Source of the DNA: Arbacia lixula
Lineage: Eukaryota > Echinodermata > Echinoidea > Arbacioida > Arbaciidae
Direction: 5' to 3'
Length of the DNA: 64,000 nucleotides
Assembly: GCA_963669155.1 (NCBI GenBank)
Contig: OZ022587.1
Coordinates: forward strand, 871,108 to 935,107
Shown here: positions 12,008 through 22,087 of the stretch, piece by piece
Layout of the letters: each line of letters starts with the position of its first letter
How positions within the stretch are numbered: position 1 is the stretch's first letter
Made by a program: the position numbers and the translations under genes
Notes under the pieces: model-generated
Database searches by the model: none
What the model saw: the letters and a program-made list of their open reading frames with translations, nothing else
Told to the model about the DNA's origin: nothing

Positions 12008-13627
12008 TTTTTATTCCAAATTTTTGTGACATGGATATCTCAACAATGCATAGGCCATATTTCATGAAATGTTCATCATGTATGGACATATATGTGAACA
12101 TGTTACAGCAACATTTTCAAGGTCATGACGTCATCGTGACGTCATCTACGAGCAGTTTAATGAAAAACTATTACCTCATGTAGCTCTAGAACTGGTCATC
12201 TCTGTGTAATGAAATTTGGCATGCATATAATTAATGAGTAGCTAATTAATTTCATTGAAAAAAAAAACGCGCGCGTACGCGTACGTTAGTGCAAAAACGC
12301 GCGCGCAAAATTTTAAAATGCTCCAAATCAACTAAAAAATGTTTTGCATATGTTTCAGGCCATTTCTAGCATTTCAAAAATTTCCGCGCGTGCGCGCGCG
12401 TTCGCGCGTTTTTTCGTGCGTAACGCGAACAAAACGTCAAAATTCTGTTTTTTTTCTACTAGATTCATGTTACTGACACTACATACAACACATCCTGTCA
12501 TTTTGAGCCATTTCCATGCAATAACAAGGTCGTGCGGGTGCGTCAAAGTTCAAAGTCTGCGCGTGCGTCAATACGTTTTTGTGTGCAAATATTGCAAAAA
12601 ACATGACTACCTTCAATCGGCCATAGCTCTTCAGAATGGCCGGTGACCTCCAATTTTTTTTCAATATTCTGAAAGAGTGGGAAATGTAGATGTGATTTAA
12701 TGTTCGATTTACCTTTTAAATTTATGCTGATGTCATCATATTGCCATATGAATCGAAAAAATGATTTTTCATGTATGACGTCATGAACTTTTTTACCCGC
12801 TTTTGTGTATCTCAGTAATTCATGGTCAATTTTCTCCCAAATTTCAGTATGTTGTAGCTGAGACCTCGCTCCATAGTAGGAGTTGCCTTCATTTTTCATT
12901 TTGATGACGTCTTCACGGTGTAAATTTCATTATACGCATGAATGTCAAAATCGCACTTCCGTGTTATGTCAATGGAAGTGGTATTTATGAAATGACATGA
13001 CGAGCTTCTAGGAGATGTATCTCACTAATATGTCAAGCTTTCACTCTGAAATTTCAGTATGTTGTAGCTGAGTCTACGAGCTTTCCGGAACGTTGTCTCT
13101 ATTTTTTAATCAGATGTCGGGATCATGGTGAAATTTCAGCTTGAATATCGATTTCTTAATCATTCTAGCCCCTGCTGGGCATTACGTGTTAAGTGAATGG
13201 GAAGATTTGTGGCTCAATAGGTAAGGCGCCGTTTTAAGATCTCGAGGCCCCCGGTTCGATTCCTGGCGTGGGTAGGGTCAACTTTTGCATTCCTTTTGCA
13301 ATGTTTATTTTGCCATCTTCTTCTGTTCTATGCCTCACTTTGTCATTCTCTTTGAGATTTTCTTTCCAATTCTTTTTTCTCTCACCCCATTCTCTTACAT
13401 GACTATTAATCACGTTAGCATAAACATGTTACCATTTAGGAAATTCTCTGAAATTTTAGTATAATAGGTGCCCTATGAGCTTTCTTGAGCGCTGTCTCAC
13501 ATTGCTTATGGATAGTTGGTGTCACGAATGAAGGTCTATAGTTCACCGTGCATTTTCCAGCCCATGTCTGTGCATGAATTTGCCAATGCAGACCACCTGA
13601 TACTTGTCCACAAGTATGTCTCGTTTA
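12008..13627 (+). repeat. Satellite unit U8 (1,620 bp)
   Basis: Common class with marker TCTACTAGATTC after a T run near 12450 and GGTGACCTCC near 12643; both are shared with the unit at 40393, its near-identical copy (differences seen only in A and T runs). Confidence 0.95.
13203..13274 (+). pseudogene. tRNA-derived segment with A and B boxes
   Basis: A box 13210-13221, B box 13253-13263; same sequence as 16437-16508. Confidence 0.7.
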
Positions 13628-15246
13628 TTTTTATTCCAAATTTTTGTGACATGGATATCTCAACAATGCATAGGCCATATTTCATGAAATGTTCATCATG
13701 TATGGACATATATGTGAACATGTTACAGCAACATTTTCAAGGTCATGACGTCATCGTGACGTCATCTTCGAGCAGTTTAATGAAAAACTATTACCTCATG
13801 TAGCTCTAGAACTGGTCATTTCTGTGTAATGAAATTTGACATGCATATAATTAATGAGTAGCTAATAAATTTCATTGAAAAAAAACGCGCGCGTACGTGT
13901 ACGTTAGTGCAAAAACGCGCGCGCAAAATTTTAAAATGCTCCAAATCAACTCAAAATTGTTTTGCATATGTTTCAGGCCATTTCTAGCATTTCAAAAATT
14001 TCCGCGCGTGCGCGCGCGTTCGCGCGTTTTTTCGTGCGTAACGCGAACAAAACGTCAAAATTCTGTTTTTTTACTGGATTCATGTTACTGACACTACATA
14101 CAACACATCCTGTCATTTTGAGCCATTTCCATGCAATAACAAGGTCGTGCGGGTGCGTCAAAGTTCAAAGTCTGCGCGTGCGTCAATACGTTTTTGTGTG
14201 CAAATATTGCAAAAAACATGACTACCTTCAATCGGCCATAGCTCTTCAGAATGGCCGGTGACCCCCAATTTTTTTTCAATATTCTGAAAGAGTGGGAAAT
14301 GTAGATGTGATTTAATGTTCGATTTACCTTTTAAATTTATGTTGATGTCATCATATTGCCATATGAATCGAAAAAATGATTTTTCATGTATGACGTCATG
14401 AACTTTTTTACCCGCTTTTGTGTATCTTAGTAATTCATGGTCAATTTTCTCCCAAATTTCAGTATGTTGTAGCTGAGACCTCGCTCCATAGTAGGAGTTG
14501 CCCTTATTTTTCATTTTGATGACGTCTTCACGGTGTAAATTTCATTATACGCATGAATGTCAAAATCGCACTTCCGTGTTATGTCAATGGAAGTGGTATT
14601 TACGAAATGACATGACGAGCTTCTAGGAGATGTATCTCACTAATATGTCAAGCTTTCACTCTGAAATTTCAGTATGTTGTAGCTGAGTCTACGAGCTTTC
14701 CGGAACGTTGCCTCCATTTTTTAATCAGATGTCGGGATCATGGTGAAATTTCAGCTTAAATATCGATTTCTTAATCATTCTAGCCCCTGCTGGGCATTAC
14801 GTGTTAAGTGAATGGGAAGATTTGTGGCTCAATAGGTAAGGCGCCGTTTTAAGATCTCGAGGCCCCCGGTTCGATTCCTGGCGTGGGTAGGGTCAACTTT
14901 TGCATTCCTTTTGCAATGTTTATTTTGCCATCTTCTTCTGTTCTATGCCTCACTTTGTCATTCTCTTTGAGATTTTCTTTCCAATTCTTTTTTCTCTCAC
15001 CCCATTCTCTTACATGACTATTAATCACGTTAGCATAAACATGTTACCATTTAGGAAATTCTCTGAAATTTTAGTATAATAGGTGCCCTATGAGCTTTCT
15101 TGAGCGCTGTCTCACATTGCTTATGGATAGTTGGTGTCACGAATGAAGGTCTATAGTTCACCGTGCATTTTCCAGCCCATGTCTGTGCATGAATTTGCCA
15201 ATGCAGACCACCTGATACTTGTCCACAAGTATGTCTCGTTTATTTA
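13628..15246 (+). repeat. Satellite unit U9 (1,619 bp)
   Basis: Common class. GTACGTGTACG near 13892 is a C-to-T change in the CpG block, also present at about 42272. It matches the unit at 42009 up to roughly 14,550-14,600; after that the two carry different markers. Confidence 0.95.
14818..14889 (+). pseudogene. tRNA-derived segment with A and B boxes
   Basis: A box 14825-14836, B box 14868-14878; same sequence as 16437-16508. Confidence 0.7.
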
Positions 15247-15364
15247 TTTTTATTCCAAATTTTTGTGACATGGATATCTCAACAATGCATAGGCCATATT
15301 TCATGAAATGTTCATCATGTATGGACATATATGTGAACATGTTACAGCAACATTTTCAAGGTCA

Positions 15365-15383
15365 TGACGTCATCGTGACGTCA
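15365..15383. promoter_or_regulatory. Paired CRE-like palindromes (TGACGTCA x2)
   Basis: TGACGTCA at 15365-15372 and again at 15376-15383, starts 11 bp apart, about one helical turn. This is the consensus full CRE bound by CREB/ATF bZIP factors in animals. The pair is kept in nearly all common units; divergent units often keep only one intact copy (for example 37048). Binding is inference. Confidence 0.5.
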
Positions 15384-15503
15384 TCTACGAGCAGTTTAAT
15401 GAAAAACTATTACCTCATGTAGCTCTAGAACTGGTCATCTCTGTGTAATGAAATTTGACATGCATATAATTAATGAGTAGTTAATTAATTTCATTGAAAA
15501 AAA

Positions 15504-15680
15504 ACGCGCGCGTACGCGTACGTTAGTGCAAAAACGCGCGCGCAAAATTTTAAAATGCTCCAAATCAACTCAAAATTGTTTTGCATATGTTTCAGGCCAT
15601 TTCTAGCATTTCAAAAATTTCCGCGCGTGCGCGCGCGTTCGCGCGTTTTTTCGTGCGTAACGCGAACAAAACGTCAAAAT
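15504..15680. other. CpG-rich alternating purine-pyrimidine block
   Basis: Three runs of strictly alternating purine and pyrimidine in an otherwise AT-rich unit: 15504-15523, 15534-15544 and 15622-15638, followed by more CpG in GTGCGTAACGCG. Such sequence can adopt Z-DNA under supercoiling. The block recurs in all units, including diverged ones; in the units at 36923 and 60317 the third run is lengthened to (CG)n-like sequence. Confidence 0.7.
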
Positions 15681-16009
15681 TCTGTTTTTTTACTGGATTC
15701 ATGTTACTGACACTACATTCAACACATCCTGTCATTTTGAGCCATTTCCATGCAATAACAAGGTCGTGCGGGTGCGTCAAAGTTCAAAGTCTGCGCGTGC
15801 GTCAATACGTTTTTGTGTGCAAATATTGCAAAAAACATGACTACCTTCAATCGGCCATACCTCTTCAGAATGGCCGGTGACCCCAAATTTTTTTTCAATA
15901 TTCTGAAAGAGTGGGAAATGTAGATGTGATTTAATGTTCGATTTACCTTTTAAATTTATGTTGATGTCATCATATTGCCATATGAATCGAAAAAATGATT
16001 TTTCATGTA

Positions 16010-16017
16010 TGACGTCA
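16010..16017. promoter_or_regulatory. Third CRE-like palindrome TGACGTCA
   Basis: Perfect TGACGTCA, conserved at the same place in common units (for example 22851 and 24678); altered to TGACTTCA in the unit at 3268. Confidence 0.4.
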
Positions 16018-16039
16018 TGAACTTTTTTACCCGCTTTTG

Positions 16040-16249
16040 TGTATCTCAGTAATTCATGGTCAATTTTCTCCCAAATTTCAGTATGTTGTAGCTGAGACCT
16101 CGCTCCATAGTAGGAGTTGCCTTCATTTTTCATTTTGATGACGTCTTCACGGTGTAAATTTCATTATACGCATGAATGTCAAAATCGCACTTCCGTGTTA
16201 TGTCAATGGAAGTGGTATTTATGAAATGACATGACGAGCTTCTAGGAGA
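16040..16249 (+). repeat. Internal 210-bp sub-repeat, first copy
   Basis: Begins TGTATCTCAGTAAT and contains GTATGTTGTAGCTGAG, then CATTTTTC and GATGACG. It aligns without gaps to the second copy 210 bp downstream over most of its first ~160 bp. This shows that the unit itself grew by an old internal duplication. Confidence 0.75.
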
Positions 16250-16436
16250 TGTATCTCACTAATATGTCAAGCTTTCACTCTGAAATTTCAGTATGTTGTA
16301 GCTGAGTCTACGAGCTTTCCGGAACGTTGTCTCCATTTTTTAATCAGATGTCGGGATCATGGTGAAATTTCAGCTTGAATATCGATTTCTTAATCATTCT
16401 AGCCCCTGCTGGGCATTACGTGTTAAGTGAATGGGA
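16250..16436 (+). repeat. Internal 210-bp sub-repeat, second copy (incomplete)
   Basis: Begins TGTATCTCACTAAT and contains the same 24-bp core (16283-16306, matching 16073-16096), then CATTTTTTA and GATGTCG. It runs into the tRNA-like segment. A third, more diverged relative seems to start at TATCTCA 15275: the distance to its TGACGTC is 90 bp, against 97 bp in the first copy. Confidence 0.7.
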
Positions 16437-16508
16437 AGATTTGTGGCTCAATAGGTAAGGCGCCGTTTTAAGATCTCGAGGCCCCCGGTTCGATTCCTGG
16501 CGTGGGTA
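16437..16508 (+). pseudogene. tRNA-derived segment with Pol III A and B boxes (reference copy)
   Basis: TGGCTCAATAGG at 16444-16455 fits the A-box consensus and GGTTCGATTCC at 16487-16497 is a perfect B box. Their spacing, 43 nt start to start, is that of a real tRNA gene. The T arm (CCCGG / TTCGATT / CCTGG) folds with one mismatch and the D stem with three of four pairs. The acceptor arms AGATTTG and CGTGGGT do not pair well and no anticodon stem forms, so it is not a functional tRNA. It is either a tRNA pseudogene or the head of a SINE-like element; Pol III transcription is plausible but not shown. Confidence 0.75.
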
Positions 16509-16516
16509 GGGTCAAC

Positions 16517-16520
16517 TTTT
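16517..16520 (+). terminator. Possible Pol III terminator (T4)
   Basis: TTTT lies 8 nt after the tRNA-like segment, and a second T4 follows at 16528-16531. A run of four T is the minimal Pol III stop. Present in nearly all units that keep the B box. A transcript of about 80-95 nt would result if the boxes work. Confidence 0.35.
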
Positions 16521-16821
16521 GCATTCCTTTTGCAATGTTTATTTTGCCATCTTCTTCTGTTCTATGCCTCACTTTGTCATTCTCTTTGAGATTTTCTTTC
16601 CAATTCTTTTTTCTCTCACCCCATTCTCTTACATGACTATTAATCACGTTAGCATAAACATGTTACCATTTAGGAAATTCTCTGAAATTTTAGTATAATA
16701 GGTGCCCTATGAGCTTTCTTGAGCGCTGTCTCACATTGCTTATGGATAGTTGGTGTCACGAATGAAGGTCTATAGTTCACCGTGCATTTTCCAGCCCATG
16801 TCTGTGCATGAATTTGCCAAT

Positions 16822-16851
16822 GCAGACCACCTGATACTTGTCCACAAGTAT
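16822..16851. other. Terminal GCAGACCACCT and ATACTTGT hairpin
   Basis: GCAGACCACCT (16822-16832) is the exact reverse complement of AGGTGGTCTGC, the start of the CCATG-type modules. It is followed by a perfect 8-bp hairpin, ATACTTGT, CC, ACAAGTAT (16834-16851), and then GTCTCG and the TTTA tract. Both elements occur at almost every unit junction, with or without modules. Confidence 0.8.
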
Positions 16852-16864
16852 GTCTCGTTATTTA

Positions 16865-18482
16865 TTTTTATTCCAAATTTTTGTGACATGGATATCTCAA
16901 CAATGCATAAGCCATATTTCATGAAATGTTCATCATGTATGGACATATATGTGAACATGTTACAGCAACATTTTCAAGGTCATGACGTCATCATGACGTC
17001 ATCTACGAGCAGTTTAATGAAAAACTATTACCTCATGTAGCTCTAGAACTGGTCATCTCTGTGTAATGAAATTTGACATGCATATAATTAATGAGTAGCT
17101 AATTAATTTCATTGAAAAAAAACGCGCGCGTACGCGTACGTTAGTGCAAAAACGCGCGCGCAAAATTTTAAAATGCTCCAAATCAACTCAAAATTGTTTT
17201 GCATATGTTTCAGGCAATTTCTAGCATTTCGAAAATTTCCGCGCGTGCGCGCGCGTTCGCGCGTTTTTTCGTGCGTAACGCGAACAAAACGTCAAAATTC
17301 TGTTTTTTTACTGGATTCATGTTACTGACACTACATACAACACATCCTGTCATTTTGAGCCATTTCCATGCAATAACAAGGTCGTGCGGGTGCGTCAAAG
17401 TTCAAAGTCTGCGCGTGCGTCAATACGTTTTTGTGTGCAAATATTGCAAAAAACATGACTACCTTCAATCGGCCATAGCTCTTCAGAATGGCCGGTGACC
17501 CCCAATTTTTTTTCAATATTCTAAAAGAGTGGGAAATGTAGATGTGATTTAATGTTCGATTTACCTTTTAAATTTATGTTGATGTCATCATATTGCCATA
17601 TGAATCGAAAAAATGATTTTTCATGTATGACGTCATGAACTTTTTTACCCGCTTTTGTGTATCTCAGTAATTCATGGTCAATTTTCTCCCAAATTTCAGT
17701 ATGTTGTAGCTGAGACCTCGCTCCATAGTAGGAGTTGCCTTCATTTTTCATTTTGATGACGTCTTCACGGTGTAAATTTCATTATACGCATGAATGTCAA
17801 AATCGCACTTCCGTGTTATGTCAATGGAAGTGGTATTTATGAAATGACATGACGAGCTTCTAGGAGATGTATCTAACTAATATGTCAAGCTTTCACTCTG
17901 AAATTTCAGTATGTTGTAGCTGAGTCTACGAGCTTTCCGGAACGTTGTCTCCATTTTTTAATCAGATGTCGGGATCATGGTGAAATTTCAGCTTGAATAT
18001 CGATTTCTTAATCATTCTAGCCCCTGCTGGGCATTACGTGTTAAGTGAATGGGAAGATTTGTGGCTCAATAGGTAAGGCGCCGTTTTAAGATCTCGAGGC
18101 CCCCGGTTCGATTCCTGGCGTGGGTAGGGTCAACTTTTGCATTCCTTTTGCAATGTTTATTTTGCCATCTTCTTCTGTTCTATGCCTCACTTTGTCATTC
18201 TCTTTGAGATTTTCTTTCCAATTCTTTTTTCTCTCACCCCATTCTCTTACATGACTATTAATCACGTTAGCATAAACATGTTACCATTTAGGAAATTCTC
18301 TGAAATTTTAGTATAATAGGTGCCCTATGAGCTTTCTTGAGCGCTGTCTCACATTGCTTATGGATAGTTGGTGTCACGAATGAAGGTCTATAGTTCACCG
18401 TGCATTTTCCAGCCCATGTCTGTGCATGAATTTGCCAATGCAGACCACCTGATACTTGTCCACAAGTATGTCTCGTTATTTA
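16865..18482 (+). repeat. Satellite unit U11 (1,618 bp)
   Basis: Common class with CATGACGTCATCATGACG near 16981 and CAGGCAATTTC near 17211, both shared only with the next unit; one of the few differences from it is at 17231. Confidence 0.96.
18055..18126 (+). pseudogene. tRNA-derived segment with A and B boxes
   Basis: A box 18062-18073, B box 18105-18115; same sequence as 16437-16508. Confidence 0.7.
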
Positions 18483-20041
18483 TTTTTATTCCAAATTTTT
18501 GTGACATGGATATCTCAACAATGCATAAGCCATATTTCATGAAATGTTCATCATGTATGGACATATATGTGAACATGTTACAGCAACATTTTCAAGGTCA
18601 TGACGTCATCATGACGTCATCTACGAGCAGTTTAATGAAAAACTATTACCTCATGTAGCTCTAGAACTGGTCATCTCTGTGTAATGAAATTTGACATGCA
18701 TATAATTAATGAGTAGCTAATTAATTTCATTGAAAAAAAACGCGCGCGTACGCGTACGTTAGTGCAAAAACGCGCGCGCAAAATTTTAAAATGCTCCAAA
18801 TCAACTCAAAATTGTTTTGCATATGTTTCAGGCAATTTCTAGCATTTCAAAAATTTCCGCGCGTGCGCGCGCGTTCGCGCGTTTTTTCGTGCGTAACGCG
18901 AACAAAACGTCAAAATTCTGTTTTTTTACTGGATTCATGTTACTGACACTACATACAACACATCCTGTCATTTTGAGCCATTTCCATGCAATAACAAGGT
19001 CGTGCGGGTGCGTCAAAGTTCAAAGTCTGCGCGTGCGTCAATACGTTTTTGTGTGCAAATATTGCAAAAAACATGACTACCTTCAATCGGCCATAGCTCT
19101 TCAGAATGGCCGGTGACCCCCAATTTTTTTTCAATATTCTAAAAGAGTGGGAAATGTAGATGTGATTTAATGTTCGATTTACCTTTTAAATTTATGTTGA
19201 TGTCATCATATTGCCATATGAATCGAAAAAATGATTTTTCATGTATGACGTCATGAACTTTTTTACCCGCTTTTGTGTATCTCAGTAATTCATGGTCAAT
19301 TTTCTCCCAAATTTCAGTATGTTGTAGCTGAGACCTCGCTCCATAGTAGGAGTTGCCTTCATTTTTCATTTTGATGACGTCTTCACGGTGTAAATTTCAT
19401 TATACGCATGAATGTCAAAATCGCACTTCCGTGTTATGTCAATGGAAGTGGTATTTATGAAATGACATGACGAGCTTCTAGGAGATGTATCTAACTAATA
19501 TGTCAAGCTTTCACTCTGAAATTTCAGTATGTTGTAGCTGAGTCTACGAGCTTTCCGAAACGTTGTCTCCATTTTTTAATCAGATATCGGGATCATGGTG
19601 AAATTTCAGCTTGAATATCGATTTCTTAATCATTCTAGCCCCTGCTGGGCATTACGTGTTAAGTGAATGGGAAGATTTGTGGCTCAATAGGTAAGGCGCC
19701 GTTTTAAGATCTCGAGGCCCCCGGTTCGATTCCTGGCGTGGGTAGGGTCAACTTTTGCATTCCTTTTGCAATGTTTATTTTGCCATCTTCTTCTGTTCTA
19801 TGCCTCACTTTGTCATTCTCTTTGGGATTTTCTTTCCAATTCTTTTTCTCTCGCCCCATTCTCTTACATGACTATTAATCACGTTAGCATAAACATGTAA
19901 CCATTTAGGAAAGTCTCTGAAATGTTAGTATAATAGGTGCCCTATGAGCTTTCTTGAGCGATGTCTCACATTGCTTATGAATAGATGGTGTCACGAATGA
20001 AGGTCTATAGTTCACCGTGCATTTTCCAGTTATTTTTTTTA
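18483..20041 (+). repeat. Satellite unit U12 (1,559 bp), tail shortened
   Basis: Near-identical to the preceding unit up to about 19,557. The tail then matches that of the unit at 1709, including the loss of the GCAGACCACCT/hairpin end near 20029. Confidence 0.95.
19673..19744 (+). pseudogene. tRNA-derived segment with A and B boxes
   Basis: A box 19680-19691, B box 19723-19733; same sequence as 16437-16508. Confidence 0.7.
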
Positions 20042-20949
20042 TTTTTATTCCAATTTTTTGTGACATGGATATCTCAGCAATGCATGGGCCATTTTTCATG
20101 AAATCTTTATCATGTATGGGTATATATGTGAACATGTTTCAGCAATATTTTCATCGTCATCGTCATGACGTCATCTACGAGCAGTTTAATGAAAACCTAT
20201 TACCTCATGTAGCTCTAGAACCAATCATTTATAGCTAATGAAAATTGATATGCATAAATTTAATAATACAATTAATTTCAATAAATAAAAACGCGCGCAC
20301 AAAATTTTAAAATGCTCCAAATCAACTAAAAATTGTTTTGCATATGTTTCAGGTCATTCCAAGCATCTCAAAAATTTACGGGCGTACGCGCGCGCGTTTT
20401 TCCGTGCGTTTACTCACTTTTTACTCGTTTTTTCACTGGATTCATGTTTCTTACACTACAAACTACACATCCTGTTATTTTGAGCCATTTCCATGCAATA
20501 ATAAGGTCGTGCGGGTGCGTCAAAGTTCAAAGCCCGCGTGTGCGTCAATACGTTTTTGTGTGCAAATATTGCAAAAAACATGACCATTTCAATCGGCCAT
20601 AGCTCCTCAGAATGGCCGGTGACCCCCAATTTTTTTTTCATATTTTGAAAGAGTGGGAACTGTAGATGCTATTTCATGTATCATTTGATCGTTTAATACA
20701 TCGTAACGTCATCATATTGCCATATGAATCGAAAAAATCAATTTTCATGTATGACTTCATAAACTTTTTTACCCGTTCTTGCGTATCTCAGTAATCTTTG
20801 GTCAATTTTGTTCCAAATTTCAGTATGTGATAGCTGAGACATTGCTCTATGAGAAATTAGCCCTAGTATTTCAATAGGATTCCATCTTCATGGTGTAAAT
20901 TTGATTCTAGACATTAATGTCAAAATGGGACGTATACAAAAATTATGTC

Positions 20950-21148
20950 GGTGGTGATTGGAGAGCTGTAGGTACTCTAGTTGTGATTGAGGAAGAGCGT
21001 TATCTGTCGGTATGCCGGTAGATGGAGCCGTGTCGTCTGCTAAGGTCGGGAGAGCCATTTCGTAATTGCAATTTCACATGAGCAGATTATTGGTTTTAGT
21101 AAATGACCTCAGAAGGTCCATGGTGTCACCGTGCATTTATCAGCTCAT
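20950..21148. other. Non-satellite segment inside U13
   Basis: Second copy of 4176-4374; I see no difference between them. Confidence 0.65.
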
Positions 21149-21304
21149 TACATGACGATCTCCTAGGTGCTGTATTTCACTTATGTTTAAGGTTTGTACT
21201 CTGAAATTCTAATATGTTGTAGCTGAGTCTAATTGCTTTCTGGGAAGTGGTCTCTATTTTTTTTCATCACATATCGAGATCAAGCTGAAAATCTCAATTG
21301 AACC

Positions 21305-21831
21305 TTAAAGACAGCCAGTCCCTTTTTCAGATCACCACAAAACCATCGAAACATTGGCAAAACATATAGAGAAGTGTTAGCAAGCTCTATATTCACAATT
21401 TGAAACTGATACGTAGTGTAAAATTCAAATAATGCACGTAAACAACGTCCGATTAATAGTCTTTACCTCAGACTTTTAGCAGTTTGTGTTGAAATATCTG
21501 CTTTATTGATTAATCTGTTTATTAAATTATAAAACGCATTATGAAAAAAATGTTCTATGGAAGGAATCATCTCCAAAGTTTGGTAGTTACTAATAAAATT
21601 AGGATTTTACACACGCATAATAACCACATAGATACTGTAACAAAGACTAATACTTTTTTCGTGGTACGAAAAAAGTCGGTTCGAAATTTAACGGCTGAAA
21701 TTTTTTACATATACAGAAAGCTTCAACATGCTATATTCTTAGAAATGGTCTTGAATCACACTCTCTTCAATTTACGATCGGGATAGACGATTTCAAATTT
21801 TAAGCTTGCAAAAGGGACGGACAATCTTTAA
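21305..21831. mobile_element. TTAA-flanked inverted-repeat element (MITE-like), copy 2
   Basis: Second copy of 4532-5058 with the same ends and flanks. It arrived here by duplication of the host block, not by a second insertion, because both flanks are also duplicated. Confidence 0.65.
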
Positions 21832-21948
21832 AACAAATGAACGTTTCATTTTAATAACATTAATTTAGACGTTATCTTTCGTAGAATAACGCCATCTACA
21901 GTTTAAAGCATGAAAGTTACAATGAAAACAGTCACAGAATCTATATTT
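21832..21948. other. Unknown non-satellite flank, copy 2
   Basis: Copy of 5059-5169. After CTATATTT the next base starts a hairpin module (AGGTGGTCTG) where copy 1 continues TATTTTTATTCC. Confidence 0.6.
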
Positions 21949-22087
21949 AGGTGGTCTGCCATGCCATGGCAGATCACCTCTTGTTTTTGTCCGAATTTTC
22001 TTTCTTTATTATTAGGTGGTCTGTCGCCAACGACAGATCACCTCTTAATTTCGTTAGAATTTTCTTTCTTTATTATTTATTTATTTA
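21949..22087 (+). repeat. Hairpin module run (2 copies)
   Basis: Modules start at 21949 (CCATG type, tail TTTTTGTCCGAATTTTC) and 22014 (TCG type, tail TTTCGTTAGAATTTTC). The usual upstream GCAGACCACCT and ATACTTGT hairpin are absent here. Confidence 0.9.

Larger units (their letters stand above)
15247..16864 (+). repeat. Satellite unit U10 (1,618 bp), reference unit of this annotation
   Basis: A unit of base length, used here to describe internal parts, which are listed separately: CRE-like palindromes at 15365, 15376 and 16010, CpG block 15504-15680, 210-bp sub-repeats from 16040 and 16250, tRNA-like segment 16437-16508, T4 tract 16517-16520, and the terminal GCAGACCACCT/ATACTTGT hairpin at 16822-16851. 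No modules. Confidence 0.96.
20042..22087 (+). repeat. Interrupted divergent unit U13 (2,046 bp), copy of U3
   Basis: Repeats 3268-5169 at an offset of 16,774 bp, then 16,773 after a one-base change in the T run near 21255. Unlike U3 it ends with two hairpin modules, placed directly against the non-satellite flank at 21949. Confidence 0.93.

Noticed and set aside
15585..15598. 3' splice-site-like sequence GCATATGTTTCAGG
   Set aside because: The pyrimidine tract is weak, there is no matching exon or donor, and the sequence lies beside the CpG block in all units.
15581..15880. Plus-strand open frame of 99 codons over the CpG block, and the 61-62-codon frames opposite it
   Set aside because: They overlap one another on both strands, translate the alternating CG runs as Ala-Arg repeats, and shift frame in divergent units. 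These are by-products of base composition.
15777..16133. Minus-strand open frame of 118 codons, recurring in most common units
   Set aside because: It is open in many units only because the units are nearly identical. It is broken or changed in the divergent units (for example a stop in the 3268-type body). Most differences between copies change the amino acid, and there is no domain, no start context and no splice structure that would support a gene.
16437..16508. Functional tRNA gene
   Set aside because: Boxes and spacing fit, but the acceptor arms do not pair and no anticodon stem can be formed.
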